DNA of 64,000 bases from Peribacillus sp. ACCC06369 (GCF_030348945.1 NZ_JAUCEN010000002.1:1426001-1490000); one strand, 5' to 3'. Shown: positions 52,989 to 62,342, counted from the first letter of the stretch. Made by a program: numbers and translations. Notes: generated by a model not told the origin, from the sequence alone.

Positions 52989-53963
52989 ATGATAAGGACT
53001 TGCGCAATTACTTCTAACCAAGAAGTCAGTTTTGGTTTGCCGCTATCAGAAATGGATAATACGGATATCGAGTGGTATTGGGTGGATTTTTCCAACCCCA
53101 CAAACAAGGAGATCGAACTTTTATCCAATCATTTTCACTTTCATCCGCTGGCAATTGAAGACTGCCTGGATGATTTTAACCAACGTCCCAAAATGGATTT
53201 TTATGAGGACTACCAATTTCTTGTGATTCATGCTCTCAGGCAGAAGGTATTTAGAGCAGTTGAATTGGATATGTTTGTTGGTGAAAAATGGATTGTCACT
53301 TTTCATAAGGAAGAAATGCTTGAACTTGAAAAGGTGTGGGAAGAAATTCCTGGAAATAAAATGTTGAAGCAAGGTCCCTTTTTCTTGATGCACAGGATAA
53401 TTGACAGGATCGTCGATGAATTTTTCCCTCCTGTGTATAAAATGGAAAGCGAATTGGGGAGCATTGAGGACAATACTGAAAATGAAACGATAAACGAATT
53501 GATGGATCAGCTATTCGATTTACGAACGGATATGTCCAGGCTCCGTCGGACCATTTTACCGATGCGTGATTTATTATACAGGATGATTTCATCAGAGCGT
53601 CTGAATTACTTAAAAGATCAGCACCTGTATTTTACTGATGTGTACGATCATCTTCTTAAATTAACTGAAATGCTGGAATCTTACCGAGATTTCTCCTCCG
53701 ATATCCGGGATAGTTATTTGTCGGTGAACTCTAATAATATGAATTCAACGATGATGACATTGACTGTAATCACTACAATTTTCATGCCGCTGACCTTCAT
53801 AGTAGGCGTATATGGGATGAATTTTCAATACATGCCGGAATTGAATTGGCACTATGGCTATTTCCTCGTCCTTGGAATGATGGGCGGAATTGCTTTGATG
53901 ATGTTTTTATTCTTTGTTAAAAAAGGTTGGCTCACTCCAAGGAAAAGGTCACGAAAGAGCTGA
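52989..53963 (+). CDS. corA: CorA family magnesium transporter
   Basis: A protein of 324 residues. A large cytoplasmic domain is followed by two C-terminal membrane helices, the first ending in the ion-selectivity motif YGMNFQYMPEL. CorA pentamers import Mg2+ and sometimes Co2+. A basic tail (KKGWLTPRKRSRKS) ends the protein. ATG 52989 follows GAGGG; TTG 52980 is an alternative nine bases upstream. Confidence 0.92.
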   Translation: MIRTCAITSNQEVSFGLPLSEMDNTDIEWYWVDFSNPTNKEIELLSNHFHFHPLAIEDCLDDFNQRPKMDFYEDYQFLVIHALRQKVFRAVELDMFVGEKWIVTFHKEEMLELEKVWEEIPGNKMLKQGPFFLMHRIIDRIVDEFFPPVYKMESELGSIEDNTENETINELMDQLFDLRTDMSRLRRTILPMRDLLYRMISSERLNYLKDQHLYFTDVYDHLLKLTEMLESYRDFSSDIRDSYLSVNSNNMNSTMMTLTVITTIFMPLTFIVGVYGMNFQYMPELNWHYGYFLVLGMMGGIALMMFLFFVKKGWLTPRKRSRKS

Positions 53964-54059
53964 AAACAACTAACTGACTTGCTGCTTTAATGATACCGGT
54001 ATTCATTTGAGTATTTTTTGCAAAATACCAAATTTATGAATATGAGATTTGTTGATATG

Positions 54060-54400
54060 GGAGTACTGGCTATTGGTAATCCATAGGAAAGAGAAGAGTA
54101 TGCTGGGTCTTGGTTACGCTTTAGCGTGAATATCATTAATGGGAGATGAATTCCTCGTAATGGCAAGGAAGGTTCGGTAAAATACTCCTGACTAGTAAAG
54201 TGACCGATTTAAATGGAGAACGAATAGGGTTTTGAAGGGCTACAGGGCATTATTTTGCGACGATCCTATCAGCTTTTATGTCAGTTATATAATCGCGGGG
54301 GTTGGACCGGAGAACAGGCCTTCATGATATGATTGCCGGAACGGCAATAGTGAAAAATGATCAAAGGGACCAGTATGGGTCCCTTTTTTGTTTTGCTTGA
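54060..54400 (+). pseudogene. RDD family membrane protein pseudogene
   Basis: From 54149 one frame reads NSS*WQGRFGKILLTSKVTD, then LNGERIGF*RATGHYFATIL, SAFMSVI*SRGLDRRTGLHD and MIAGTAIVKND up to 54361. These are the conserved C-terminal segments of RDD proteins (GKxLLGxKVTD.NGERI, RATGRYFAK, GLHDMIAGT), interrupted by three in-frame stops but with no frameshift. Traces upstream to about 54060 look similar but are less clear. It has its own terminator at 54363. Nonsense changes alone suggest recent loss. Confidence 0.8.
54363..54389 (+). terminator. Terminator of the RDD pseudogene
   Basis: Stem AAAGGGACC/GGTCCCTTT with an AGTATG loop, followed by TTT. Confidence 0.85.
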
Positions 54401-54592
54401 ATAGATGATAATCACTTCTTGATTCTTTTTTATCTTTGCTCTAAACAAAAGACATAATTAACCGAATTATTAGGTATGAGTTCATTTATAAAACCATGTT
54501 AGGTCTATGTATCCAAGAGCAGGACTTGCCTGCCCGGTTAAATGAATGATGGAATTATAAAATGTAAATGTAAGAGAAGGGCGAGATGAAAA

Positions 54593-55498
54593 TTGGAAGC
54601 AAATAAAGGGATATTACTTGAAAGTGGAACAAATGAGCTTGAAATAGTGGAATTCGGCATCGGAAGGAATAAATTCGGCATTAACGTAATTAAGGTGAAG
54701 GAAATCATTAATCCTGTCCCCATCACGCTTGTACCTCATTCCCATCCAAATGTGGAGGGGATCATTGAGCTTCGCGGTGAAGTCCTGCCAGTTGTGAATG
54801 TAGCGGATGCTTTAGGGTTTCCGCCATCAGAAACTCCTGAGCAGGATAAATTCATTGTGGCTGAATTCAATCAGCAAAAAGTGGTCTTCCATGTCCATAC
54901 GGTAACACAGATCCATCGTATTTCCTGGTCTCAAATCGAAAAGCCGTCGGATATGTACCAAGGCCTTGAAAGTCAGATTATCGGAGTAATAAAATTAAAT
55001 AGCGAAATGTTACTGTTACTCGATTTTGAAAAAATAGTGGTCGAAATCAATCCGGAATCAGGGATAAACATCCAGCAGGTTAAAAAGCTCGGTAACAGGC
55101 AAAACTCAGATAAGAAAATCCTGATTGCAGAAGATTCTCCATTACTGAGAAAGCTGCTGTACGATACACTGTCAGAGGCTGGATTCAAGTACTTGGAGTT
55201 TTATGAGAATGGACTTGATGCAATCAATTATCTGGAGAATTTGATTGCATCAGGAAAAGTGGTCGAAGAAGAAGTGCAATTGGTGATTACCGATATTGAG
55301 ATGCCCCAAATGGATGGTCATCATTTGACTAGAAGAATAAAGGAAAGCGGTGAACTCGCAGTATTGCCGGTGATTATTTTCTCTTCTTTGATTACGGACA
55401 GCTTGCGTCATAAAGGTCAAGTCGTAGGTGCTGACGCACAAATCAGCAAACCTGAAATTACGGAGCTTATAAATTTGATAGACAGATTTGCATTATAA
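54593..55498 (+). CDS. cheV: Chemotaxis coupling protein CheV
   Basis: A 301-residue protein joining a CheW-like domain (about 15-150, with FGINVIKVKEIINPV and IIELRGEVLPVVNVADALG) to a receiver domain (about 175-300) with the acidic pocket ILIAEDSPLLRKLL, the phospho-acceptor Asp in VITDIEMPQMDGH and the conserved Lys in ISKPE. It links chemoreceptors to CheA and adapts by phosphorylation. TTG 54593 is the only suitable start in frame; an AAGGGCGAGA site lies upstream. The position after patA matches B. subtilis. Confidence 0.93.
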   Translation: MEANKGILLESGTNELEIVEFGIGRNKFGINVIKVKEIINPVPITLVPHSHPNVEGIIELRGEVLPVVNVADALGFPPSETPEQDKFIVAEFNQQKVVFHVHTVTQIHRISWSQIEKPSDMYQGLESQIIGVIKLNSEMLLLLDFEKIVVEINPESGINIQQVKKLGNRQNSDKKILIAEDSPLLRKLLYDTLSEAGFKYLEFYENGLDAINYLENLIASGKVVEEEVQLVITDIEMPQMDGHHLTRRIKESGELAVLPVIIFSSLITDSLRHKGQVVGADAQISKPEITELINLIDRFAL

Positions 55499-55504
55499 AT
55501 GTGA

Positions 55505-55540
55505 AAACGGGCCGATGAGGCATTACCTCACGGCCCGTTT
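55505..55540. terminator. Terminator between cheV and ykyB
   Basis: Ten-base-pair stem AAACGGGCCG/CGGCCCGTTT between convergent genes. Confidence 0.8.
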
Positions 55541-55560
55541 GATTTATCCGAAATAAATAC

Positions 55561-56067
55561 TTAATACTTGGAACCTTTTCCTAAAAAGGAAGATGGGAAT
55601 GGATTGTGAAAAGGTTGCTTGACCGACCCACGCCCGTAAGACCTTTTCTCGGTATTGGTAGGGTTCGGTTGTTTTTCACCTGCTTGTCCAACGTAAGATT
55701 GCAGGATTTGTTTGGCCTTGGATAATGACAACGACGCTTTAGGGTTCCGTATGGATGCTGCCCGGCTGCCGAGGTGGGGTAGTTTTTTCAAATCTTCCTT
55801 AGTGGGAGGTAAATGAAAAACATATGATCCGCATTCAACGATCACGTCGGATTGTTGTGCTGCAAAGCGAGGGTTATCGGAGAAATGAAGTCCAATCTTC
55901 TTCGCTTTTCCTTCTTGCATAAGCTTGTTTAATGCGAGCCGCTTTAAATTATATAAATTCTTTGGCTCCAACGCAGTCTTTGCATGCTTATTAACAATAA
56001 ACACGGCTTGGGCAAGGGAGTTAATCGAAAACTCATCCCTTTCAGAATGTCCTTTCGTTTGGTTCAT
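55561..56067 (-). CDS. ykyB: YkyB-like protein
   Basis: A 168-residue basic soluble protein with the pattern INSLAQAVFIVNKHAKTALE, YNLKRLALNKLMQEGKAKKI and LHFSDNPRFAAQQSDVIVEC, as in B. subtilis YkyB, of unknown function. The tail from about 120 is Lys/Gly/Asn-rich and probably disordered. The position between cheV and the ykuE region matches B. subtilis. Confidence 0.88.
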   Translation of the reverse strand: MNQTKGHSERDEFSINSLAQAVFIVNKHAKTALEPKNLYNLKRLALNKLMQEGKAKKIGLHFSDNPRFAAQQSDVIVECGSYVFHLPPTKEDLKKLPHLGSRAASIRNPKASLSLSKAKQILQSYVGQAGEKQPNPTNTEKRSYGRGSVKQPFHNPFPSSFLGKGSKY

Positions 56068-56315
56068 TATGGAAACTCCTTTTCTAAATAAGGTTAGAAG
56101 GGATGTTACAGAACTCCTTCAATAAAAACCTGTTTTTATATTGGTTGAAATAGAGACGTGTGTGCCAATTAGGCTGAAAATAGTAAAATAATAATGCATG
56201 TACATCTCTAGGGTATGACAATCATTTCCCAACACTTTACCAACTATTCATTTTCATATTATACCACTTCAAAATATATAAGGAAGTAAAATTCAATCGA
56301 GCGCCTTTTGGGATA

Positions 56316-56344
56316 AGAAAAAGAAGGCGTTTAATGACGCCTTC
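56316..56344 (-). terminator. Terminator of the Tyr/Pro-rich protein gene
   Basis: Stem GAAGGCGT/ACGCCTTC; followed on the minus strand by TTTTTCTT. Confidence 0.75.
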
Positions 56345-56354
56345 TGTCCAATCC

Positions 56355-56714
56355 TTATTGAGTGTATATATTGATATTTTCAGATACCCCAGCCTGTGCC
56401 TGTGCTCCGAATTGTTGTGGGTAGCCCTGAAAACCTTGATACGCAGGGTAAGCAGGATAAGCGGGATAAGGAGGGTAAGCTGGCGGGTATGGAAGAGGAT
56501 ATGGAGGATAGACAGGTGGACGGTTATTGAATAGCAACGGTCCAATTGCCAATCCTGCAACAAAAGCTACAGGCGCCAATAGAGGAAAGAAAGGAAAGAA
56601 GCGCTCGTCATTCCAATATTCAGGTCCATATTCATTCCCATATGCATTTCTGTATTCGTTCTGTAGCATTATGGTTTGAGGATAGTGGTAGTAAGGATAA
56701 TGCTGTGTTTGCAT
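56355..56714 (-). CDS. Tyr/Pro-rich repeat protein, possible spore coat protein
   Basis: A 119-residue protein with three parts: a Tyr-rich N terminus (QTQHYPYYHYPQTIMLQNEY), a hydrophobic segment (LLAPVAFVAGLAIGPLLF, about 45-62) and a C-terminal tract of YPPYP/AYPAYP repeats (about 68-93) followed by a Gln/Ala region. Such composition is common in spore coat and exosporium proteins of Bacillaceae and would allow tyrosine cross-linking. The hydrophobic segment could instead anchor it in a membrane. No named family. ATG 56714 follows GGAGG. Confidence 0.72.
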   Translation of the reverse strand: MQTQHYPYYHYPQTIMLQNEYRNAYGNEYGPEYWNDERFFPFFPLLAPVAFVAGLAIGPLLFNNRPPVYPPYPLPYPPAYPPYPAYPAYPAYQGFQGYPQQFGAQAQAGVSENINIYTQ

Positions 56715-56831
56715 AATTAGCCTCCTTTTCTCTAATTCTTTACATAGTATGGATTTTTATTAGAAAAGAGCCTGTTTCATCCTAATCTGTTATAATGAAT
56801 CTACTTGTGAGAAAAATTTGAGGTGACTGTA

Positions 56832-57212
56832 ATGGAACGGTTTAAAAGCATTTTTGCCGTCGGTTTTGGAGGAGCGACGGGAGCGATATTACGTTATTGC
56901 GTGATCTTGACTACTGGCCATTCCTTCTTTCCGTTTGGAACCCTCTTAATAAATATAGTAGGCAGCTTTTTACTTGGAATGATTAATGGCTATTTCGCCT
57001 CGAAAAAGAAATCATTTTTGTTTTTAGCGCTGGGCAGCGGGTTTTGCGGCGGTTTCACCACGATGTCCACATTTTCCCAGGAAGTGGTGGATCTACTGCA
57101 GACTTCTCTGCCTTTTGCAGGACTGTATCTTGGGGCCACGCTTTTCTTTGGTTTGGTTGCCGGTTTCCTCGGACTGGGCCTTTTTAATAGACGGAGAGGT
57201 GAGCCCCTTTGA
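56832..57212 (+). CDS. crcB: Fluoride ion channel CrcB/Fluc, first subunit
   Basis: A 126-residue, four-helix membrane protein of the CrcB/Fluc family, which lets toxic fluoride leave the cell. Conserved segments are GATGAILRY, PFGTLLINIVGSFLLGM (with the pore Asn) and GGFTTMSTFSQE. ATG 56832 follows GAGGTGA. The second copy overlaps its stop, as in the dimeric arrangement where two different subunits form one channel. No fluoride riboswitch was found upstream. Confidence 0.93.
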   Translation: MERFKSIFAVGFGGATGAILRYCVILTTGHSFFPFGTLLINIVGSFLLGMINGYFASKKKSFLFLALGSGFCGGFTTMSTFSQEVVDLLQTSLPFAGLYLGATLFFGLVAGFLGLGLFNRRRGEPL

Positions 57213-57580
57213 TTGAAGCCCTTTCAGTTTTTATAGGAGGTTTTTTGGGAGCGGCCTCTAGATATGTCTTGCAGATTATTTTTAATAGGCTATTGCCAGC
57301 AGTCTCGATACCCTTTAGTATTTTATTGATTAACCTTATAGGTTCTTTCGGTTTAGGAATGGTATTTCCACAGAAAGAAAGCTGGGCTTTATCTTTGCAG
57401 GTTTTCCTGATAATAGGTTTCCTGGGAGCCTTTACGACCTTTTCTACATTCAGTATGGAAACACTCGAACTTATAAGAAAACACCGTTATATAGATAGCC
57501 TGATCTATATGACGGTGTCGGTTTTAGGTTGTATCGGCACTTTCCTTTGCGGCTACTTAAGTATGGCAAAGCCTTTATGA
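57209..57580 (+). CDS. crcB: Fluoride ion channel CrcB/Fluc, second subunit
   Basis: A 123-residue CrcB/Fluc protein with GGFLGAASRYVLQ, PFSILLINLIGSFGLGM and GAFTTFSTFSMET. TTG 57209 overlaps the TGA of the first copy (TTGA), with GAGAGGTGAG upstream, indicating translational coupling. Paired CrcB genes are frequent in Firmicutes. Confidence 0.92.
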   Translation: MIEALSVFIGGFLGAASRYVLQIIFNRLLPAVSIPFSILLINLIGSFGLGMVFPQKESWALSLQVFLIIGFLGAFTTFSTFSMETLELIRKHRYIDSLIYMTVSVLGCIGTFLCGYLSMAKPL

Positions 57581-57733
57581 CGATCGTTACTGGTAAAAAA
57601 ACCTGGTTTTCTCAAATATAATTCTAATGCTATAATTCATAGGAATCCATTACGGATGATTTAGGCAAGAAGCTGTTTTGGTCGAACAGGTTTTGTTAAT
57701 GAGTCTGGCGGAATTCCCCTGTGTTATACACTA

Positions 57734-58597
57734 TCATTTTTTTGCCTGGAATTCGTAAACCGTCAACTCAGGACGAGAAAGAAAACGATATGGGAGCCGG
57801 GTAGTGCCAAGCCCTCTATTAACATGTAATGTTAACGAGTCAATTTCATACGTGCCTTCTCGGTACTTTTCAGCGTAGGGGGGAGTTACAAGGGCTCCTG
57901 CAAAGGGAATTTGTACTTGACCTCCATGACTGTGACCGCTTATTTGATACTGGATGTCGTAATTCCTTGATGTATCGGCAAGGTCAGGGGCATGCGAAAG
58001 CATAATGGTGAACACTTCTTCTGGGATGCCTGCAAGGGCTTTTTCAAAATCAGGTTTTCCAAGCATGGCATCATCAACACCGGCAATGCATATTTCTTCA
58101 GCCGTTAATAAGGTAATCTTAGTTGAGGTATTTTGCAACATGGTAAATTGTGATTTCTTCATGATATCGCTGTAAATTTCTGAGCCATATCCCCCATGAT
58201 CATGGTTACCGTAGATGCTGAATTTTCCAAGTGGTGCTTTAAGCTGATTCAATACAGAAGGGATTTTCTGCTGAGCCTTGTACTTATTAGGATGGTCCAT
58301 TAAATCTCCGGTAAATAAAATGACATCCGGGTCCAGTTGGTTTATCTTATTGACAATTGCTTGTAAATCTTTAAGCTGAAATTGAAAGCCTAAATGCGTA
58401 TCACTGAATTGGATCATTTTCATGCCATGAAAACCTTTTGGAATAAGGGGATGGCTGATTACAATATGCTTGGTTTCTAACCATTTCGGCTCCAGATTAT
58501 GAGCATAATAGCTTCCGCCAATACCTAAACCGGTTACGGTAGCCAATGTACCAAGGCTTTTCTTTAAAAATGTTCTTCTGGATATGGGTTTATTCAA
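57734..58597 (-). CDS. ykuE: Tat-exported metallophosphoesterase, YkuE-like
   Basis: A calcineurin-type phosphoesterase of 287 residues. The N terminus has a twin-arginine signal, ISRRTFLKKSLG. The metal motifs are QFSDTHLG, LFTGDLMDH, YGNHDHGG, MLSHAPDLAD and SGHSHGGQVQIP. TTG 58597 gives the same length as B. subtilis YkuE (a Tat substrate exported by TatAyCy) and has AGGTTGAT upstream; the frame stays open to 58696. The gene order with ykyB and ykuI also matches. Confidence 0.92.
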   Translation of the reverse strand: MNKPISRRTFLKKSLGTLATVTGLGIGGSYYAHNLEPKWLETKHIVISHPLIPKGFHGMKMIQFSDTHLGFQFQLKDLQAIVNKINQLDPDVILFTGDLMDHPNKYKAQQKIPSVLNQLKAPLGKFSIYGNHDHGGYGSEIYSDIMKKSQFTMLQNTSTKITLLTAEEICIAGVDDAMLGKPDFEKALAGIPEEVFTIMLSHAPDLADTSRNYDIQYQISGHSHGGQVQIPFAGALVTPPYAEKYREGTYEIDSLTLHVNRGLGTTRLPYRFLSRPELTVYEFQAKK

Positions 58598-58757
58598 ATT
58601 AATCAACCTATCTAATATAAAAATGTTACTTCCTAATACTAACAAACAATATACATAAAATGAAGAAAATATCTTCTGTACGCATATGAAAAACATGTAA
58701 ACTGGGGTTTAATGAAACCGTATCCGGTTTGAAATTGAACATCTATACGGAGGTAAC

Positions 58758-60617
58758 ATGATGACCGAACCAATGTTTATTACACTGATTATACTTCTAT
58801 GCGCTATTGCGCTTTTTATACAAGGGAAATTTCGCGCCGATTTAATTGCACTTAGTGCACTAGCCATCCTGGGTTTACTGGGGATACTTACATTGGATGA
58901 ACTGGTGGCCGGGTTTGCGAATCAAGTGGTAATCATGCTAGCTGGGCTATTTATCGTCGGTGCCGGCCTGTTAAATTCAGGAATAGTGGAAAAGGCAGGA
59001 AATAAGTTGTTAGGTTTATGTGGGGGCAGTGAATGGAAATCGCTGCTTATCGTGATGCTGACAGCTGGAATATTAAGTGCATTTTTAAGTGGAACAGGAA
59101 TTGTTTCCATACTGCTACCTCTCGTTATGAGCATGGCTTTACAACAAAAAACAAGTCCGACAAGGTATTTATTGCCCCTTGCCTATGCAAGCAGTATTGG
59201 CGGGCTATTAACGCTTACCGGTACCCCTTCCAATATGATTGTTGCTGATGTATTAAGGCAAAACGGAATAGGAACATTATCATTTTTTGACTTTACACCT
59301 GTGGGCTTGATCGCTTTTGCGGCAGGGTTATTCTTCATGTTGACACTTGGACGCCTCTTGCTACCTGAGAAAACGATTGCCGCGAACAATAGTGTAAAGG
59401 GACTGTCCGCAGGGGAGCTTGCCGGCATGTACAAAGTATATGACCGGTTGCATTATCTTCATATACCCGCTACTTCCGATATTGTTGGAGAAAGGCTGTC
59501 GGACCTTCAGCTTCCTATCCAGTATGAATTGACTTTGATTGAAATCCAACGGAAGCCAAAGGATAAGCAATTGCCGCTGTTGCAAAGGCAGTTGACGATT
59601 TCAGCCAGAGCGGATGAGGTTCTTCATCCTGAAGATATCATTTTGGTGTTTGGAGAAGAAGAAGCAGTTGAGAGATTGGCTCTTAACTATGAACTGGAGT
59701 TTAAACATTTCAATACCGAACAAATAAAAAAACATTTTCTTAGCAGTAGGTTTGGATTGACGGAAATATTGATCGTGCCCAATTCGGATTATGAAAACCA
59801 AACCTTGATAGATGTGCATTTTCGTGAGAAATACCAATGTAATGTGCTGGCAATCAATCGGAACGGTGAATATATTCAAGCGGATGTCGGGACGGAACGA
59901 CTGAAACCGGGAGATGCAATCCTGATTCATGGAGAATGGGAGAACATTGAGCGGATTTCCACTGATTTACAGGATGTCATCGTTATTGGAAGTACCTCGG
60001 AAGATGGCTCTCCGGTCAACTCCAAGGGCAAGGCATGGATTGCCTTGGGAATCACTGCATTTATGGTCATTCTTTTATCAATGGAGTCCATCCCAGCTGT
60101 ACTATCGGTAGTGACCGCAGCATTGTTGATGGTGATCACCGGATGTGTCCGTTCTATGGAGGATGCTTACCAAAAGATTAACTGGGAACCTGTACTATTG
60201 ATTGCCGCTATGTTCGGAATAACGGCTGCATTGGATAATACCGGTGGAGTGAGGATGATAAGTGATTGGCTTGCCGTTTTATTCAGTAATATCGGGGCAC
60301 ACGGCATATTAGCTGTCTTTTACCTACTGACACTTATCCTAAGCCAATTCATCCCCTATGGAGCTGCGACGGTAATCATGACGCCCATTGCCCTTACATC
60401 TGCAGTGAATCAAGGGATAGATCCTCTTCCTGTGTTTTTATGCCTTGCCGTTGCTGGCAGTTTAGCGCTATCCACTCCAAGGGTGGCCACTACCAACGCG
60501 CTTGTCATGACAGCAGGTGATTACAAGTATAAGGATTTTATCATGATCGGGATATCCATACAGATTTTCATTGGCGTTATCATGGTGATCACGATTCCAT
60601 GGTTCTTCCCTTTTTGA
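58758..60617 (+). CDS. SLC13 family transporter with two RCK-C (TrkA-C) domains
   Basis: A 619-residue membrane protein. Helices surround two cytoplasmic TrkA-C type domains (about 220-300 and 310-400), with the SLC13 motifs TGTPSNMIVADVL in the first half and SQFIPYGAATVIMTPIALTS and STPRVATTNALVM in the second. Relatives carry sulfate, phosphate or dicarboxylates with Na+; the substrate here cannot be told. It follows GGAGG at the start and ends before a terminator. The gene is not part of the B. subtilis ykuE-ykuI order. Confidence 0.87.
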   Translation: MMTEPMFITLIILLCAIALFIQGKFRADLIALSALAILGLLGILTLDELVAGFANQVVIMLAGLFIVGAGLLNSGIVEKAGNKLLGLCGGSEWKSLLIVMLTAGILSAFLSGTGIVSILLPLVMSMALQQKTSPTRYLLPLAYASSIGGLLTLTGTPSNMIVADVLRQNGIGTLSFFDFTPVGLIAFAAGLFFMLTLGRLLLPEKTIAANNSVKGLSAGELAGMYKVYDRLHYLHIPATSDIVGERLSDLQLPIQYELTLIEIQRKPKDKQLPLLQRQLTISARADEVLHPEDIILVFGEEEAVERLALNYELEFKHFNTEQIKKHFLSSRFGLTEILIVPNSDYENQTLIDVHFREKYQCNVLAINRNGEYIQADVGTERLKPGDAILIHGEWENIERISTDLQDVIVIGSTSEDGSPVNSKGKAWIALGITAFMVILLSMESIPAVLSVVTAALLMVITGCVRSMEDAYQKINWEPVLLIAAMFGITAALDNTGGVRMISDWLAVLFSNIGAHGILAVFYLLTLILSQFIPYGAATVIMTPIALTSAVNQGIDPLPVFLCLAVAGSLALSTPRVATTNALVMTAGDYKYKDFIMIGISIQIFIGVIMVITIPWFFPF

Positions 60618-60626
60618 TAAGGCATT

Positions 60627-60658
60627 AGGCATTGTTCCATATATGGACAATGCCTTTT
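60627..60658 (+). terminator. Intrinsic terminator after the SLC13 gene
   Basis: Stem AGGCATTGTTCC/GGACAATGCCT followed by TTTTC. Confidence 0.8.
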
Positions 60659-60828
60659 CAATGGAGAATCATTCAGTTTCATTCAAAAGGATCCGAAAGA
60701 TCAGCGAATTTTAATTGGCTGAAAAAAGAGTTATATAGTAGGAATTAAAATTATTTATTATCAATGCTAGAAACTAATGGTATAATTTTGGCATATTGGT
60801 GTTTTCGTAATTAGGGGGAAGATGCATC

Positions 60829-62034
60829 ATGGATACAGAAAAGATATTAAAGAATTTAGACAAGGTGACACCATTCTTTCAACCGATTTTCAGTGCAGAT
60901 CAACATCAGGTAATCGGGTATGAAATTCTAGGGCGCTATGAGGAACAAGCGGAATATAAAAGCCTTGGCCCTTTTTTTCACGATTCTGCAGTTCCGGAAG
61001 AGTACAGGGTGGAAGTGGATAATTACGTACTTGAAATTGCCTTAGAGAGAATAAAAGACTATGGTGAAGATTTTCTTATCTTTATCAACAGAGATCCTAA
61101 TTTGCTTATGCTGGATCATGGCGAAGAATTCATGGAGATTTTACATCGTCATTTCCAACCAGAGGAAATGCACCGGATCGTGCTGGAATTATCAGACACG
61201 ATCAGTCCGGAAAACTTCGATCCTTTGCAGCATGTGCTTGCTTACTTTAAAACATATGGGATTAAGATAGCTTTAGATCATTTAGGGCAAGATACCCAAT
61301 TAGACCGAATCGCACAGATTTCTCCGAATATTTTAAAAGTGAACCTGGACCAGCTTCGCATTTCAGGTGGAGATGCCTATCAGGTCATCCTGTTTTCTCT
61401 AACCATGCTAGCACGAAAAATCGGCGCCAATTTACTTTTTGAGAACATTGAGTCCGAATACCAACTTCGTTTCGCATGGAAGAACGGGGGACGATATTAT
61501 CAAGGATACTTTTTGGCGAAACCGCACGGCGAGTTCATTAATAAAGATTTACTTCGTGAAAAGTTCCATCAAGAATGTCAGTCCTTCATTTCACTCGAGA
61601 CCAAGAAGCTTGAAGCCGTTTATCAAAAGACTTTTCAATTCAACGAAAATATGCAAAATTTCTTAAAACAGGAAAAGCGAGTTGGCACCCATGAAGAGTT
61701 TCTCGGTATTTTGGCGAAAAAATGGGATTCCATATGTTTTCGGCTTTATATTTGTGATGAAGAGGGGTATCAAAAATCACCCAATATCCTCCATAAGGAC
61801 AAGCAATGGGTAGCCCAACCGAGTTATTTGAATAAAAATTGGAGCTGGAGACCTTATTTTCTCGAAAATATCGTAAAGATGCGTAATGAGAAAAAAGGGA
61901 TTTTATCCGATTTATACAGTGATATCGAAACGGGAGAAACCATCCGGACCTTTTCATATCCCCTGAATAATAAAGAATACATTTTCTTTGATCTTTCGTA
62001 TAGTTATTTATATGAAAATGAAGCCCTATTATAG
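60829..62034 (+). CDS. ykuI: YkuI-like degenerate EAL domain protein (c-di-GMP effector)
   Basis: A 401-residue cytoplasmic protein matching B. subtilis YkuI: an EAL domain (about 15-245) and a PAS-like C-terminal domain, ending YSYLYENEALL. The EAL position reads YEILGRYE; FINRDPNLLMLDHGEEF is shared with YkuI. Catalytic positions look altered: the LEITE-type Glu is LELSD, and the D-D-F-G segment is LDHLGQ, with KVNLD for KID. B. subtilis YkuI binds c-di-GMP without degrading it, so a receptor role is likely. The position fits the B. subtilis order. Confidence 0.9.
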   Translation: MDTEKILKNLDKVTPFFQPIFSADQHQVIGYEILGRYEEQAEYKSLGPFFHDSAVPEEYRVEVDNYVLEIALERIKDYGEDFLIFINRDPNLLMLDHGEEFMEILHRHFQPEEMHRIVLELSDTISPENFDPLQHVLAYFKTYGIKIALDHLGQDTQLDRIAQISPNILKVNLDQLRISGGDAYQVILFSLTMLARKIGANLLFENIESEYQLRFAWKNGGRYYQGYFLAKPHGEFINKDLLREKFHQECQSFISLETKKLEAVYQKTFQFNENMQNFLKQEKRVGTHEEFLGILAKKWDSICFRLYICDEEGYQKSPNILHKDKQWVAQPSYLNKNWSWRPYFLENIVKMRNEKKGILSDLYSDIETGETIRTFSYPLNNKEYIFFDLSYSYLYENEALL

Positions 62035-62109
62035 TAAGACGATTCATGTATACAATCGCTTAAAATGTGTAACGATAAGCAGAAATGATGCGCTTGGAGG
62101 AGACATATT

Positions 62110-62337
62110 TTGAGCACGTACATCTGGATTCTAATCATGATCGTTACTGTAATGGCGTTATATCTGCTCTTTTATACTTATTCTGTAGCAAGGGCACAGA
62201 AAGTGAAAGCCAGATATGATTCGACTATCGATGATTCAGTTAAAGAACATCCTTATTTAAAGAACCCGATATTCGTTTCACTTTTTGTTGGAACGATTTT
62301 GGTTGCCGGTTTTATTTTGTACTATGCTTTTCAATGA
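62110..62337 (+). CDS. Small two-helix membrane protein
   Basis: A 75-residue protein with two membrane helices (about 4-25 and 53-73) around a charged loop (KARYDSTIDDSVKEHPYLKN), suggesting a hairpin with the loop on one side. TTG 62110 lies eight bases after GGAGG. I do not recognise a family. It follows ykuI by 75 bases and could be co-transcribed; the terminator at 62343 ends the unit. Confidence 0.72.
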   Translation: MSTYIWILIMIVTVMALYLLFYTYSVARAQKVKARYDSTIDDSVKEHPYLKNPIFVSLFVGTILVAGFILYYAFQ

Positions 62338-62342
62338 TCGTA

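Noticed and set aside
56715..56831. Possible fluoride riboswitch before the crcB pair
   Set aside because: The short leader shows none of the conserved crcB-motif segments.
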